This document shows, piece after piece, positions 8,882 to 16,192 of a stretch of 38,032 nucleotides of DNA. Under the pieces are notes generated by a model that was not told where the DNA came from, ran no database searches, and saw only the letters and a list, made by a program, of their open reading frames with translations. Within the stretch, counting starts at the first letter, position 1; every line of letters starts with the position of its first letter. The stretch covers positions 1-38,032 of the forward strand of contig CAMASI010000039.1 in the NCBI GenBank assembly GCA_945861065.1, read 5' to 3'. The DNA comes from Klebsiella pneumoniae. Lineage in GTDB: Bacteria; Myxococcota_A; UBA796; GCA-2862545. The translations under genes and the position numbers were made by a program.

Positions 8882-9946
8882 CTATCTCTTATTCACCGTC
8901 AGCTGCGGTGGACCGTCCCAACGCTTTGTCGACCCGTCCTGCACGACGACCCGCGACGGCACCCGTGTCAGGCCGGTCCATTCCCACGCTGCCCTGGATC
9001 CATCGGGAGACGTCAGGACGTATTCGCGGGTCGGTGGACCGGGGTCGGGCGTGACGACAACGCGGTCATCGACCCGTCCGGCGACCCAGAGGTGGCCGCC
9101 ATTGAAACGCGCGTCGGCCTCCGCAAGGGTGGCGAGGACCGCGGCGGGCGTGCGCAGGTCGATCGGGAGTACGACGGCTTCGCGGTCTGGAGGGGCCGCC
9201 AAACGCAGCCGAAGTTCGGGCAAAGGCGCGGACCAGGAGCCCGAGCTCACGGTCCATCCCAATACGGCGACGTCCCCCGCGCCGGTCGGCACGAGCGTGT
9301 AGTTCAGGTCGCGGAGGGGTCCGGCGGTACTCTGCGTGGTCGATTCAACGACGCGGGTGATTCGAATCGGGGCGTTCACCTCCGGTCCACCCACAGCAAT
9401 GGGCGCGTCACCTGCGCCGACCACCCGAATTCTCAGCGTCGTTTCACCGCCCCAAAATAACAAACCCTGGGGGGGGTCCAATGACACGAGCAAGGTGTCT
9501 CGCGGAACAAATGCAAATATTGGGAGGTCGAGCACCTCGGAAAAATCGGGATCGTTTCGCACGTTTCGGGCACGCTCCCAATCATCGGCAATGGAGACTT
9601 CGAGGTCGGCTGCGGCTTCGCTGAGATTGCCCATTTTGACCATGAGTACGGCTCTGCCGTATCTCGCCTCCGAGAATTCGGGGTTGACCGAAAGCACGGA
9701 GTCCCACGTGGCCAGTGCGGCGTCAAAGCGGCCGGCGCGTCCCAAGGCCTCTGCCAGCCACGCCCGAAGCAAGAGGTCTTGGGGCCGTGCCTCGGTCGCT
9801 TGGGTGAGGCTGGTTACCGCTTCGTCGATGCGCCCGTCGTGCAAAGCGTCCGCGCCTAAGGTCCAGGCGGACACGGCGACGCCAAGCGTCTCCAACTCTG
9901 GGTCCATAGTGGGCTGACCGCCGCAGCCCCACAACAACAAGATCAT
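8882..9946 (-). CDS. TPR-containing lipoprotein
   Basis: A 354-residue protein beginning MILLLWGCGG, a very short lipoprotein leader with the modified Cys at residue 8. Residues about 25-130 form tetratricopeptide-like helices (G-R-I-D-E-A-V-T-S-L-T-Q-A-T then G-R-F-D-A-A-L-A-T-W and G-N-L-S-E-A-A-A-D-L). The remainder is beta-rich without a recognised domain. The ATG at 9946 overlaps the pgeF stop (ATGA) and has GAGG six bases upstream, supporting this start. Probably an outer-membrane-attached or periplasmic scaffold; the partner is unknown. Confidence 0.75.
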   Translation of the reverse strand: MILLLWGCGGQPTMDPELETLGVAVSAWTLGADALHDGRIDEAVTSLTQATEARPQDLLLRAWLAEALGRAGRFDAALATWDSVLSVNPEFSEARYGRAVLMVKMGNLSEAAADLEVSIADDWERARNVRNDPDFSEVLDLPIFAFVPRDTLLVSLDPPQGLLFWGGETTLRIRVVGAGDAPIAVGGPEVNAPIRITRVVESTTQSTAGPLRDLNYTLVPTGAGDVAVLGWTVSSGSWSAPLPELRLRLAAPPDREAVVLPIDLRTPAAVLATLAEADARFNGGHLWVAGRVDDRVVVTPDPGPPTREYVLTSPDGSRAAWEWTGLTRVPSRVVVQDGSTKRWDGPPQLTVNKR

Positions 9947-10650
9947 GCGCGCCTCAGGATGGCGGACGCTGCCCGACCCGCGCCCACACCGTCTCTCCGG
10001 AAGGAACACCAGCCCGGCGTGTGCACGGTACAGACGTCCAGAACGTCGATGTCTGCAACGCCCTCTGCGGCCAGCGCGCGGGCGCAACCAGCGCCCAGAT
10101 CGATCAGGGGGCGTCCGCGTGCCGAACGGCCTGTCGTGAATGCCAATGAACCGAGCGCGGTCACGACCTCGTCGCCGACCTCAAACGCTGCGGCGGAGAT
10201 CCGCGGTCCGACGGCGGCCACGAACGGACCAGCGTCCAGACTGCGCATCAAGGCCATGGCGGCTGCGACGACGCCCGCCGCGAGACCGCGCCACCCTGCA
10301 TGAATGGCCGCGACCGCATGTTCGCCCGCGACCAGGATGGGGACGCAGTCGGCGGTTTGAATCACGAGCACGACGCCAGGGACATCGGTCACCAGGGCAT
10401 CTGCGTGCCCAACCGGACTGAGTCCGCCGGGCGCATGCAGGCGCACTGCCGTGGCGCCATGGACTTGGTGGACGAACACGGCGTGCTCGCAGGTCGCCGT
10501 GGCGTCTAGGGACTGCACGATGCGCTCCAGATGGAAACGACGGACCGAGGTTGACAAACTGGCGCCCACGTCCAGGTCGGCACCGCCGAACACATGGCCC
10601 ACCCGCGAATTGCACGACAGCCGCTCGGAGCGAAGCAAGGGCTCTCCCAC
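9943..10650 (-). CDS. pgeF: Laccase-domain (YfiH/LACC1) purine nucleoside-type enzyme, peptidoglycan editing factor family
   Basis: The 235-residue product has the copper-oxidase_4 signature: V-H-Q-V-H-G-A-T-A-V (about residue 57), A-D-A-L-V-T-D-V-P-G, I-Q-T-A-D-C-V-P-I-L, A-A-I-H-A-G-W-R-G-L and V-G-P-R-I-S-A-A-A-F-E-V-G. The conserved Cys and His residues form the zinc-purine site. Family members cleave purine nucleosides and in E. coli affect peptidoglycan composition. The open frame runs far upstream through the divergent neighbour, but homology begins near 10650. There a GTG follows GGAGATAAGG, a good ribosome-binding site (TTG at 10668 is an alternative). Confidence 0.88.
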   Translation of the reverse strand: MGEPLLRSERLSCNSRVGHVFGGADLDVGASLSTSVRRFHLERIVQSLDATATCEHAVFVHQVHGATAVRLHAPGGLSPVGHADALVTDVPGVVLVIQTADCVPILVAGEHAVAAIHAGWRGLAAGVVAAAMALMRSLDAGPFVAAVGPRISAAAFEVGDEVVTALGSLAFTTGRSARGRPLIDLGAGCARALAAEGVADIDVLDVCTVHTPGWCSFRRDGVGAGRAASAILRRA

Positions 10651-10722
10651 GGACGGCCTTATCTCCAACCCGGTAGGTTCACGACGTCTGCGTGTTAGCC
10701 TTCGCGTCCACCTGAGGTCATC

Positions 10723-11460
10723 ATGCCTCCCTTGTTCATGAGCTTTCTGTCCGCCGCCCTTGCCGACCCCACTGTGTCCCTGAGCGGCACATGCCCGGGC
10801 GCGGTCAGCATTGACGTCAATGGTGTCACCCCGAGTGGAAGGTGGGCCTTTTTCACGGGGAGCGGTCCGGGTGCGGATGTCATTCCAGGCGGGCCCTGCG
10901 CGGGTACAGTGACTGGGCTTTCTGGACTGGCCGCCCGCGTGAAAGTCTATGCCGACGTGGCTGGGCATTCCGGCCTGAGCCCAAGCCTGCCGTCTCACGC
11001 TTGCGGCCTTGCCGTGCAGGTCGTGGACCTGACCACCTGTACGCAAAGCGCTGTGGGCTTCCTGCCAACGGCGACGCCCGAACTCACCTACGTATCGGAG
11101 GGACGTACCGTTCAGATTTTCAAGACGGACTCCGCCGCGCCCTTGAGCGCCTACAACACGTTCTGCGAAAACCAAGGACTGTCGTGGTTCACGCCAACGA
11201 CGGCTGCGGATGCGCAGACCCTCATCACCAACGCCTACAACATTGACGTCTACCATACTTGGGTGATCACGCACGCAACGACATCGTTGGGCACGTTCGG
11301 CGGATTCCCGGTGGTCGTCGATAGCCCGGAGTGCGTTGGCTACAGTGCCTCGGGCCCGTCCGCGATCCGGAAGTGGGGCTGTTCATACTGCGACCCCGAG
11401 CTTTACGGCACGACCGCTTGTTGGGACGCTCACGTCTACGACTGGGCCGTCTGCGAGTAA
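10723..11460 (+). CDS. Secreted Cys-containing hypothetical protein
   Basis: A 245-residue protein with a 14-residue uncharged leader MPPLFMSFLSAALA before DPTVSLSG. Residues 15-115 form a beta-rich repeat-like module (G-T-C-P-G-A-V-S-I-D-V-N-G then G-P-C-A-G-T-V and P-S-H-A-C-G-L-A-V-Q-V) with paired cysteines, reminiscent of modules in myxobacterial surface proteins. The C-terminal half, 120-245, has six or more cysteines (including C-S-Y-C and the C-terminal C-E) and probably disulfides; I do not recognise it. ATG preceded by GAGG. It is divergent from pgeF with a 72-bp shared upstream region. Confidence 0.7.
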   Translation: MPPLFMSFLSAALADPTVSLSGTCPGAVSIDVNGVTPSGRWAFFTGSGPGADVIPGGPCAGTVTGLSGLAARVKVYADVAGHSGLSPSLPSHACGLAVQVVDLTTCTQSAVGFLPTATPELTYVSEGRTVQIFKTDSAAPLSAYNTFCENQGLSWFTPTTAADAQTLITNAYNIDVYHTWVITHATTSLGTFGGFPVVVDSPECVGYSASGPSAIRKWGCSYCDPELYGTTACWDAHVYDWAVCE

Positions 11461-11494
11461 TTTGGTGTTGAAGGGCGCATGAGCCGCTGCGCCT

Positions 11495-11523
11495 GACCAC
11501 CAGCGTACAACACGCGGGTGGTC
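11495..11523. terminator. Bidirectional hairpin between convergent genes
   Basis: GACCACC at 11495-11501 pairs with GGTGGTC at 11517-11523, and GCGT (11503-11506) with ACGC (11512-11515) across the loop ACAAC. This gives an 11-bp stem broken by a single A/G mismatch. It lies in the 95-bp gap between two convergent genes, where a terminator is expected, though neither strand has a clear U-tract. A second perfect 8-bp stem (GACAGCAG/CTGCTGTC, 11560-11579) overlaps the end of the minus-strand gene. Confidence 0.5.
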
Positions 11524-11555
11524 AAAGCGCGTGGACACGGAGTCTTAGGGCAGTC

Positions 11556-12869
11556 TTACGACAGCAGGGCGCTGCTGTCCGGGTAAGCAAACGCGCTCAC
11601 GCCGAACACCTTCACGTCCGAAGGCTCCTCCGGTTCAGCCGCGGCCTCAGGTACGCGCCGGAGCACGCCGCCCGACTGAGCAACCAGTGCGTCCATCACT
11701 TCCTCGAAGTGCATTTCGAGCGCGCAGCCGGCCGCGTGGGCCACGCCCTCGTAGGTCGACGTTGCCGCCGTCACCTCGTCCGCCAGCAGTTGCACACCCT
11801 CCGGTGTGGGCTTGGGGAAAGCAGCTTCCACCCGGGCGAACAGCGATGTGGTGTCAAAACTCGCCCCTACGCCTTGGGCGACATCGAGGTTCTCGCGGGC
11901 AAGCCCGATCGCGCGCTGCGCTTGGACAAGCGTTTCGCCGTCTAAGGCGCCGTCGCCAAACATGCGCCAGGCCATCACATCGTTGGCGACGGGGACCCCA
12001 GCGGCGTTGAGCTGATCGTGGACGTGGTTCACCACCCCCCCGAGAATGCCGGCCGCCACCGCAGCCGGCGCTGCGCACCGCGCCGCCTCCAGCGCCAACG
12101 CCAGCGCGCCGGGCGTACTCAGGTTGAGCCAGATATTCATGTAGTCGCTACCGCCGCCCATTTCGTAGGCCGCCAGCCGCGACCCGAGGCGAGGCGCCAC
12201 GTCGCCGCAAACCGTGGCGATGAGCCTGATGATCCCGAGGTCGTCGGGCACCAGGGCAGGCACCAATTGGCGCCCGGCTTGCGCCATCAGGTCGTTCTTG
12301 TTGATCAGATGGCCCGAGGAGAAGGCGTCTGCCAGGAAGTGGCCGGCCATGGCATTCGCCGCGATGGCCTTCTGCATGAGCGCAAGACCCTCGCTTTCGG
12401 ATCCGTCGGCATCGAGCGCGCCTGCGTCGAGGGCCAGCCTGAGCGCCACCTCGTGCCCGCTTCGCCACGCGTCTAGGTGGTTGCCGCCCGCGCCTGTCGT
12501 CGGGCAGATGGCGTCGTTTCCTGGCGCGAAGTGTTCGTCGTTGTCGAGCAGTTCCTCTTTCGACTTCCCGCCGGTAGCGGCGTCCCATTCCTCGCACGAG
12601 GCGTCCCGTGCCAGCAGCTCGATGAAGGTTCGCAGCTCGTCGGCCGAGTATGCGTACAGGTCGTCCACTGACCTCCCGACAAAGTCCACGAGCGCGTTGA
12701 GCTGGCCGGCCGTGAATTCCACGCCGTTGACGACGATGGTTTCTTCGCCGCCGATCAGCCCATGGTCGGGCGTTTCATGCTGCGCCTCGACGGGACCACT
12801 CTGTGCTGGCGGCTCGCTCTGACCCGCCGAGGATTCAATCTGAACCTGCGCAAAACCGAACACGGGCAC
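11556..12869 (-). CDS. Zinc-dependent phospholipase C / P1-nuclease-fold candidate
   Basis: The 437-residue product is helical and carries H-F-L-A-D-A-F-S-S-G-H at residues 177-187. This is a His-x3-Asp-x5-His arrangement with the same spacing as the zinc ligands His118, Asp122 and His128 of Bacillus cereus phospholipase C. Other candidate ligands are N-D-E-H-F-A-P-G-N, W-R-S-G-H-E-V and N-H-V-H-D-Q-L. The enzyme class would be a phosphodiesterase acting on lipids or nucleic acids. Start is uncertain: GTG at 12869 or 12863, or TTG at 12905. No clear signal peptide is seen, and residues 10-45 are a Glu/Gln/Ser/Pro-rich linker. It sits 80 bp downstream of nadD on the same strand. Confidence 0.6.
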   Translation of the reverse strand: MPVFGFAQVQIESSAGQSEPPAQSGPVEAQHETPDHGLIGGEETIVVNGVEFTAGQLNALVDFVGRSVDDLYAYSADELRTFIELLARDASCEEWDAATGGKSKEELLDNDEHFAPGNDAICPTTGAGGNHLDAWRSGHEVALRLALDAGALDADGSESEGLALMQKAIAANAMAGHFLADAFSSGHLINKNDLMAQAGRQLVPALVPDDLGIIRLIATVCGDVAPRLGSRLAAYEMGGGSDYMNIWLNLSTPGALALALEAARCAAPAAVAAGILGGVVNHVHDQLNAAGVPVANDVMAWRMFGDGALDGETLVQAQRAIGLARENLDVAQGVGASFDTTSLFARVEAAFPKPTPEGVQLLADEVTAATSTYEGVAHAAGCALEMHFEEVMDALVAQSGGVLRRVPEAAAEPEEPSDVKVFGVSAFAYPDSSALLS

Positions 12870-12949
12870 CCCCGCGCACCCGAGATGCGCAGATCGTGCC
12901 CGCAAAAAGTCAGGGTTTGCCCGTGGTTCGTCTGACGGCCGTCAGCCAA

Positions 12950-13585
12950 TCATCGTTGACGGTTGACGGTACCCCACACGGCCTCGGCCATCGGCACCAG
13001 CGCGACCGGCAACAGGTGAGAGACCGACTCGCCTTTGGCCAGGCGCTGCCGAATTTCAGTGGACGAAATATTTGGGAATTGAAGTGCCCCGATATCCGCG
13101 TGACCGGAGCGGCCCGCCAGGATGGGTGTGTACCGTTCGGAGATCTCGTCCCAGCCGCGCCACTTATTGGTTTCCGTCAGCGTATCTGCGCCAACGATCA
13201 AACGAAACGAAACGTCCGGATGGGCCGATGCCAATGCGTTGAGCATTGTGATTGAAAAGCTCGGTTCGGGGAGCGTGGCTTCGATGGTGTCTACCCGCGC
13301 CCAGGGGCCGAGATCTTGGGCCACGGCGTCGCACATCGCCACACGCACGTCGAACGGTGCCAGTTGTTTCCCGAAAGGGTGCACCCAGGTGGGCACCCAC
13401 CACACCTCGTCGGCGGCGCCCGTGGACCTGACCCAGGTCGCCACGAGCACGTGTCCGATATGAGGTGGGTTGAAGCTGCCTCCGAATACGGCAACGCGAC
13501 GGCGACCTCCGACCTTGGTCACAGGCACGGTTCGCAGCACTCGGTGCTGTTGTCGCGCAAACTCGACCTCGGGGACGGTGGACAC
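12950..13585 (-). CDS. nadD: Nicotinate-nucleotide adenylyltransferase
   Basis: NadD joins nicotinate mononucleotide and ATP to form deamido-NAD in NAD biosynthesis. The 211-residue product has the nucleotidyltransferase motif G-G-S-F-N-P-P-H-I-G-H near residues 35-45, W-W-V-P-T-W-V-H-P-F-G-K, F-R-L-I-V-G-A-D-T and the ATP-binding I-S-S-T-E-I-R-Q-R-L near residue 173. The first 28 residues are unconserved, and the GTG at 13585 gives the longest form, so a shorter start is possible. It is divergent from the protease gene across 74 bp. Confidence 0.93.
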   Translation of the reverse strand: MSTVPEVEFARQQHRVLRTVPVTKVGGRRRVAVFGGSFNPPHIGHVLVATWVRSTGAADEVWWVPTWVHPFGKQLAPFDVRVAMCDAVAQDLGPWARVDTIEATLPEPSFSITMLNALASAHPDVSFRLIVGADTLTETNKWRGWDEISERYTPILAGRSGHADIGALQFPNISSTEIRQRLAKGESVSHLLPVALVPMAEAVWGTVNRQR

Positions 13586-13659
13586 CCGCTAGTCGCGCGC
13601 CCGTCGGACGGCCACCTGCGAACCGGCGGGCGGCGCGCTAATCAGCGGTCGGGGGTCCG

Positions 13660-14946
13660 ATGCTGTCACCCGCTGCGCGTCACACGGTTGGGCTCGCGAG
13701 CCTGTGGATATTCGGGCTTGTGGTGGGTGTGCTTTTGGGCCGGGCCGCGGTGGCTCGGGCGCAGGATCCGTACGCGGCCATCGAGCGGTTTGCCCGAATC
13801 ATGACGCTGATCGAACGCAATTACTCGGAGGAAGTGGACGAGCACCTGTTGGTCGAGGCCGCGATCGAAGGAATGTCCGGTTCCCTCGACGAACACACGA
13901 CTTGGATGAGCGGCGACGAACTTGGCTTACTCACGACGCCGAGCGGAGGCGTGGCCACCGACGTCGGCTTGGGACTTCGGGCCGGACTTGGGGGCGCTGT
14001 CGTCATCGACGTGGCGGCAGGAAGTCCGGCCGCGCTGGAGGGGCTGCAACCCGGCGATATTCTTCTGGAAATTGATGGCGCCCCTACGGCCGGTTTGGGC
14101 GAGGACGAATTGTCGTTGCGTCTGGCAGGTGAACGGGGTGCCGCTGTTGCGCTCACCGTTGTTCGAGAGGGTTGGGCGGAGCCGAAAACGATTTCTGCAG
14201 TGCGCGACGAGGTTCGGCATGCCTCGGTGCACTTGGAGACATTGGAAGGGGATATTACCTATGCGCGCGTGACGAGTTTTGCGGAGGGCGTTGCGGGCGA
14301 GTTGGGGCTCGGGCTTGACACGCGGGCGTCGGCGAAGGGGCTCATTCTCGATTTGCGGGACAATCCCGGGGGATTGTTGTCGGAAGCCGTTGCGGTCGCG
14401 GATTTGTTTTTGGACGGCGGCCGAATCGTATCGATCCGCATCCGAGGCATCCCCGACGAGGTCTATGACGCAGCGTCTGGCACGGTTTCTTCGGTACCGA
14501 TGGTCATCTTGATCAATGGCGGCACGGCGTCGGCGTCGGAGGTGGTGGCTGCGGCGCTTCAAGAACGAGGGCGGGCCACCGTGGTGGGGACCCGGTCGTG
14601 GGGAAAGGGGTCGATTCAGCATTTATACCGTCAACGCGGGGCCCTTCCGGCGGCGCTTAAACTCACGGTGGGACATTATTTCACGCCTTCGGGTCAGCCT
14701 GTCGCTGCGCGCGAAGGGCGAGCCCCTGATGTTGAAGTGACCGACGGCGCCTCCACCGACGTACGTGCAGAGCTTCGCAGCCGTCTCGGTTTGCTTCCAG
14801 TACCAGCGGTAGAACGCGCTGCGCTGCTCGATCTGCTCGACCGCGTGGACGACGCCCCCGTGGTGGCGGCGGTGGCGTGGGAGGTGCCTGTGGCGATCCG
14901 AGACGATCCACCTGTGTTGGAGGCGCTGAGCCGTCTGCGTCCTTGA
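13660..14946 (+). CDS. S41-family carboxy-terminal processing protease
   Basis: A 428-residue CtpA-type protease with an N-terminal membrane anchor or signal (residues 8-34, ending A-R-A), a short helical cap, and a PDZ domain at about 95-170 (V-G-L-G-L-R, V-A-A-G-S-P-A, L-Q-P-G-D-I-L-L-E-I-D-G). The S41 catalytic domain follows. The Ser/Lys dyad is visible as G-G-T-A-S-A-S-E (Ser291) and S-W-G-K-G-S-I-Q (Lys316), with the 25-residue spacing of plant D1 protease. Such enzymes trim proteins in the periplasm. The stop is 32 bp before the next gene, suggesting an operon. Confidence 0.92.
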   Translation: MLSPAARHTVGLASLWIFGLVVGVLLGRAAVARAQDPYAAIERFARIMTLIERNYSEEVDEHLLVEAAIEGMSGSLDEHTTWMSGDELGLLTTPSGGVATDVGLGLRAGLGGAVVIDVAAGSPAALEGLQPGDILLEIDGAPTAGLGEDELSLRLAGERGAAVALTVVREGWAEPKTISAVRDEVRHASVHLETLEGDITYARVTSFAEGVAGELGLGLDTRASAKGLILDLRDNPGGLLSEAVAVADLFLDGGRIVSIRIRGIPDEVYDAASGTVSSVPMVILINGGTASASEVVAAALQERGRATVVGTRSWGKGSIQHLYRQRGALPAALKLTVGHYFTPSGQPVAAREGRAPDVEVTDGASTDVRAELRSRLGLLPVPAVERAALLDLLDRVDDAPVVAAVAWEVPVAIRDDPPVLEALSRLRP

Positions 14947-14978
14947 GGGCGGGGCCATCGCCGCGCTACACCGCGGTC

Positions 14979-16190
14979 ATGATGCGCTTTTTCTACGATG
15001 TCGTGTGCCCCTACGCAGCCATCGCGGCCTTTCGAGTCGAGGCCGAAGCCGCCGCGGTCGGCGTTGAGGTCGAGTGGTGCCCTGTGTTGCTAGGCGGCTT
15101 ACTCGCGGCCGTGGGAGCGCCAGCCCGTCCGTCGGAAACGTGGGCCCCGGCACGTCAGGTGGTGATCAGTCGTGACCTGGCCCGGGAGGGTGCGCGGCAC
15201 GGGTTCTCCATTCGCCGTCATCCGCAACATCCGCGTCGCACGGTGGAGGCGATGCGGGTGTGTGTTGCGGCGCCTCCGTCGATCCGTCCGGCATTGTCAA
15301 AGGCGTTGTTCACGGCTGGCCAGTTGGAGGGGCGGGACCTCGCTGATCCGGAAGTGTGGGGCACCATCGCGACGGCGCATGGGGTCGATCCACGGGTCGT
15401 TTCCGATCCGACAACGAAAGAGGCCTTGCACTCGCGTACCGACGAAGCCGTTCAGCTTGGCGCCTTCGGTGTGCCGACCTTTGCCGTGGGCAACAAGATT
15501 TGGTGGGGACAGGATCGACTGCACCTCGCGTTGGCCGAGGCCTCGGGCCGCCGCATTGAACCCGCGGTCGTTGATCGCGGGGTTCGGGGTCGTCGGGTTA
15601 AATTCATCTACGATTTTTCGAGCCCGTTCGGCTATTTAGCGTCGACCCAAATCGATCGAATTGCGACTGCTCGCGGTGCGGAATTGGAGGCGTTCCCCAT
15701 CCTGCTCGGGGCGCTGTTCCGCGACATCGGCACGCCCGACGTGCCACTGTATGAAATGACGCCGGCGCGGCAACGGTACAGCTTCAAGGATTTGGAGGAC
15801 TACGCGGCATATTGGGGTGTGCCATTTAGATTTCCTTCCAGATTTCCGTTGCGCACGGTACTGCCGCTTCGGGTCGCGCTGGTCGAACCGGTTGCGCGCG
15901 TGCCGTTGTACGAAGCCGCGTGGGTTCGCGACCTCGATATCGGCGACGAGGCGGTGCTCCGCGGGGTTCTCGACGAAGCGGGCCTCGACGGTGGCGCGCT
16001 TATCGAGCGCACGCGGGACCCGGCCGTCAAGGCGCGACTCATTGACAACGGCGCAGCGGCACGACTCGCGGGGGCCTGTGGTGTGCCAAGTTTTCTCGTG
16101 GACGACCGTGTGCTCGTGTGGGGACAAGACCGGCTGCACGTCCTCGAAGAGGTGCTGGCAGGTGCTGAACCGGGCGACACGTTCGCTTAG
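14979..16190 (+). CDS. Tandem 2-hydroxychromene-2-carboxylate isomerase (DsbA-like) fusion
   Basis: The 403-residue product contains two complete kappa-class GST/DsbA-like domains. Domain 1 (about 1-195) has F-F-Y-D-V-V-C-P-Y-A, P-V-L-L-G-G-L, G-V-P-T-F-A-V-G and W-W-G-Q-D-R-L. Domain 2 (about 205-400) has F-I-Y-D-F-S-S-P-F-G-Y-L-A, P-I-L-L-G-A-L-F, G-V-P-S-F-L-V-D and V-W-G-Q-D-R-L. Normal HCCA isomerases are about 200 residues and single-domain, acting with glutathione in naphthalene-type ring degradation. In the first domain the usual active-site Ser-Pro-Tyr is Cys-Pro-Tyr. ATG at 14979 or 14982; the longer open frame overlaps the protease gene without homology. The true substrate is unknown. 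Confidence 0.85.
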   Translation: MMRFFYDVVCPYAAIAAFRVEAEAAAVGVEVEWCPVLLGGLLAAVGAPARPSETWAPARQVVISRDLAREGARHGFSIRRHPQHPRRTVEAMRVCVAAPPSIRPALSKALFTAGQLEGRDLADPEVWGTIATAHGVDPRVVSDPTTKEALHSRTDEAVQLGAFGVPTFAVGNKIWWGQDRLHLALAEASGRRIEPAVVDRGVRGRRVKFIYDFSSPFGYLASTQIDRIATARGAELEAFPILLGALFRDIGTPDVPLYEMTPARQRYSFKDLEDYAAYWGVPFRFPSRFPLRTVLPLRVALVEPVARVPLYEAAWVRDLDIGDEAVLRGVLDEAGLDGGALIERTRDPAVKARLIDNGAAARLAGACGVPSFLVDDRVLVWGQDRLHVLEEVLAGAEPGDTFA

Positions 16191-16192
16191 AT

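Noticed and set aside
8180..9460. 426-codon plus-strand open frame across the carboxylase and TPR genes
   Set aside because: It crosses two well-supported minus-strand genes and resembles no protein family.
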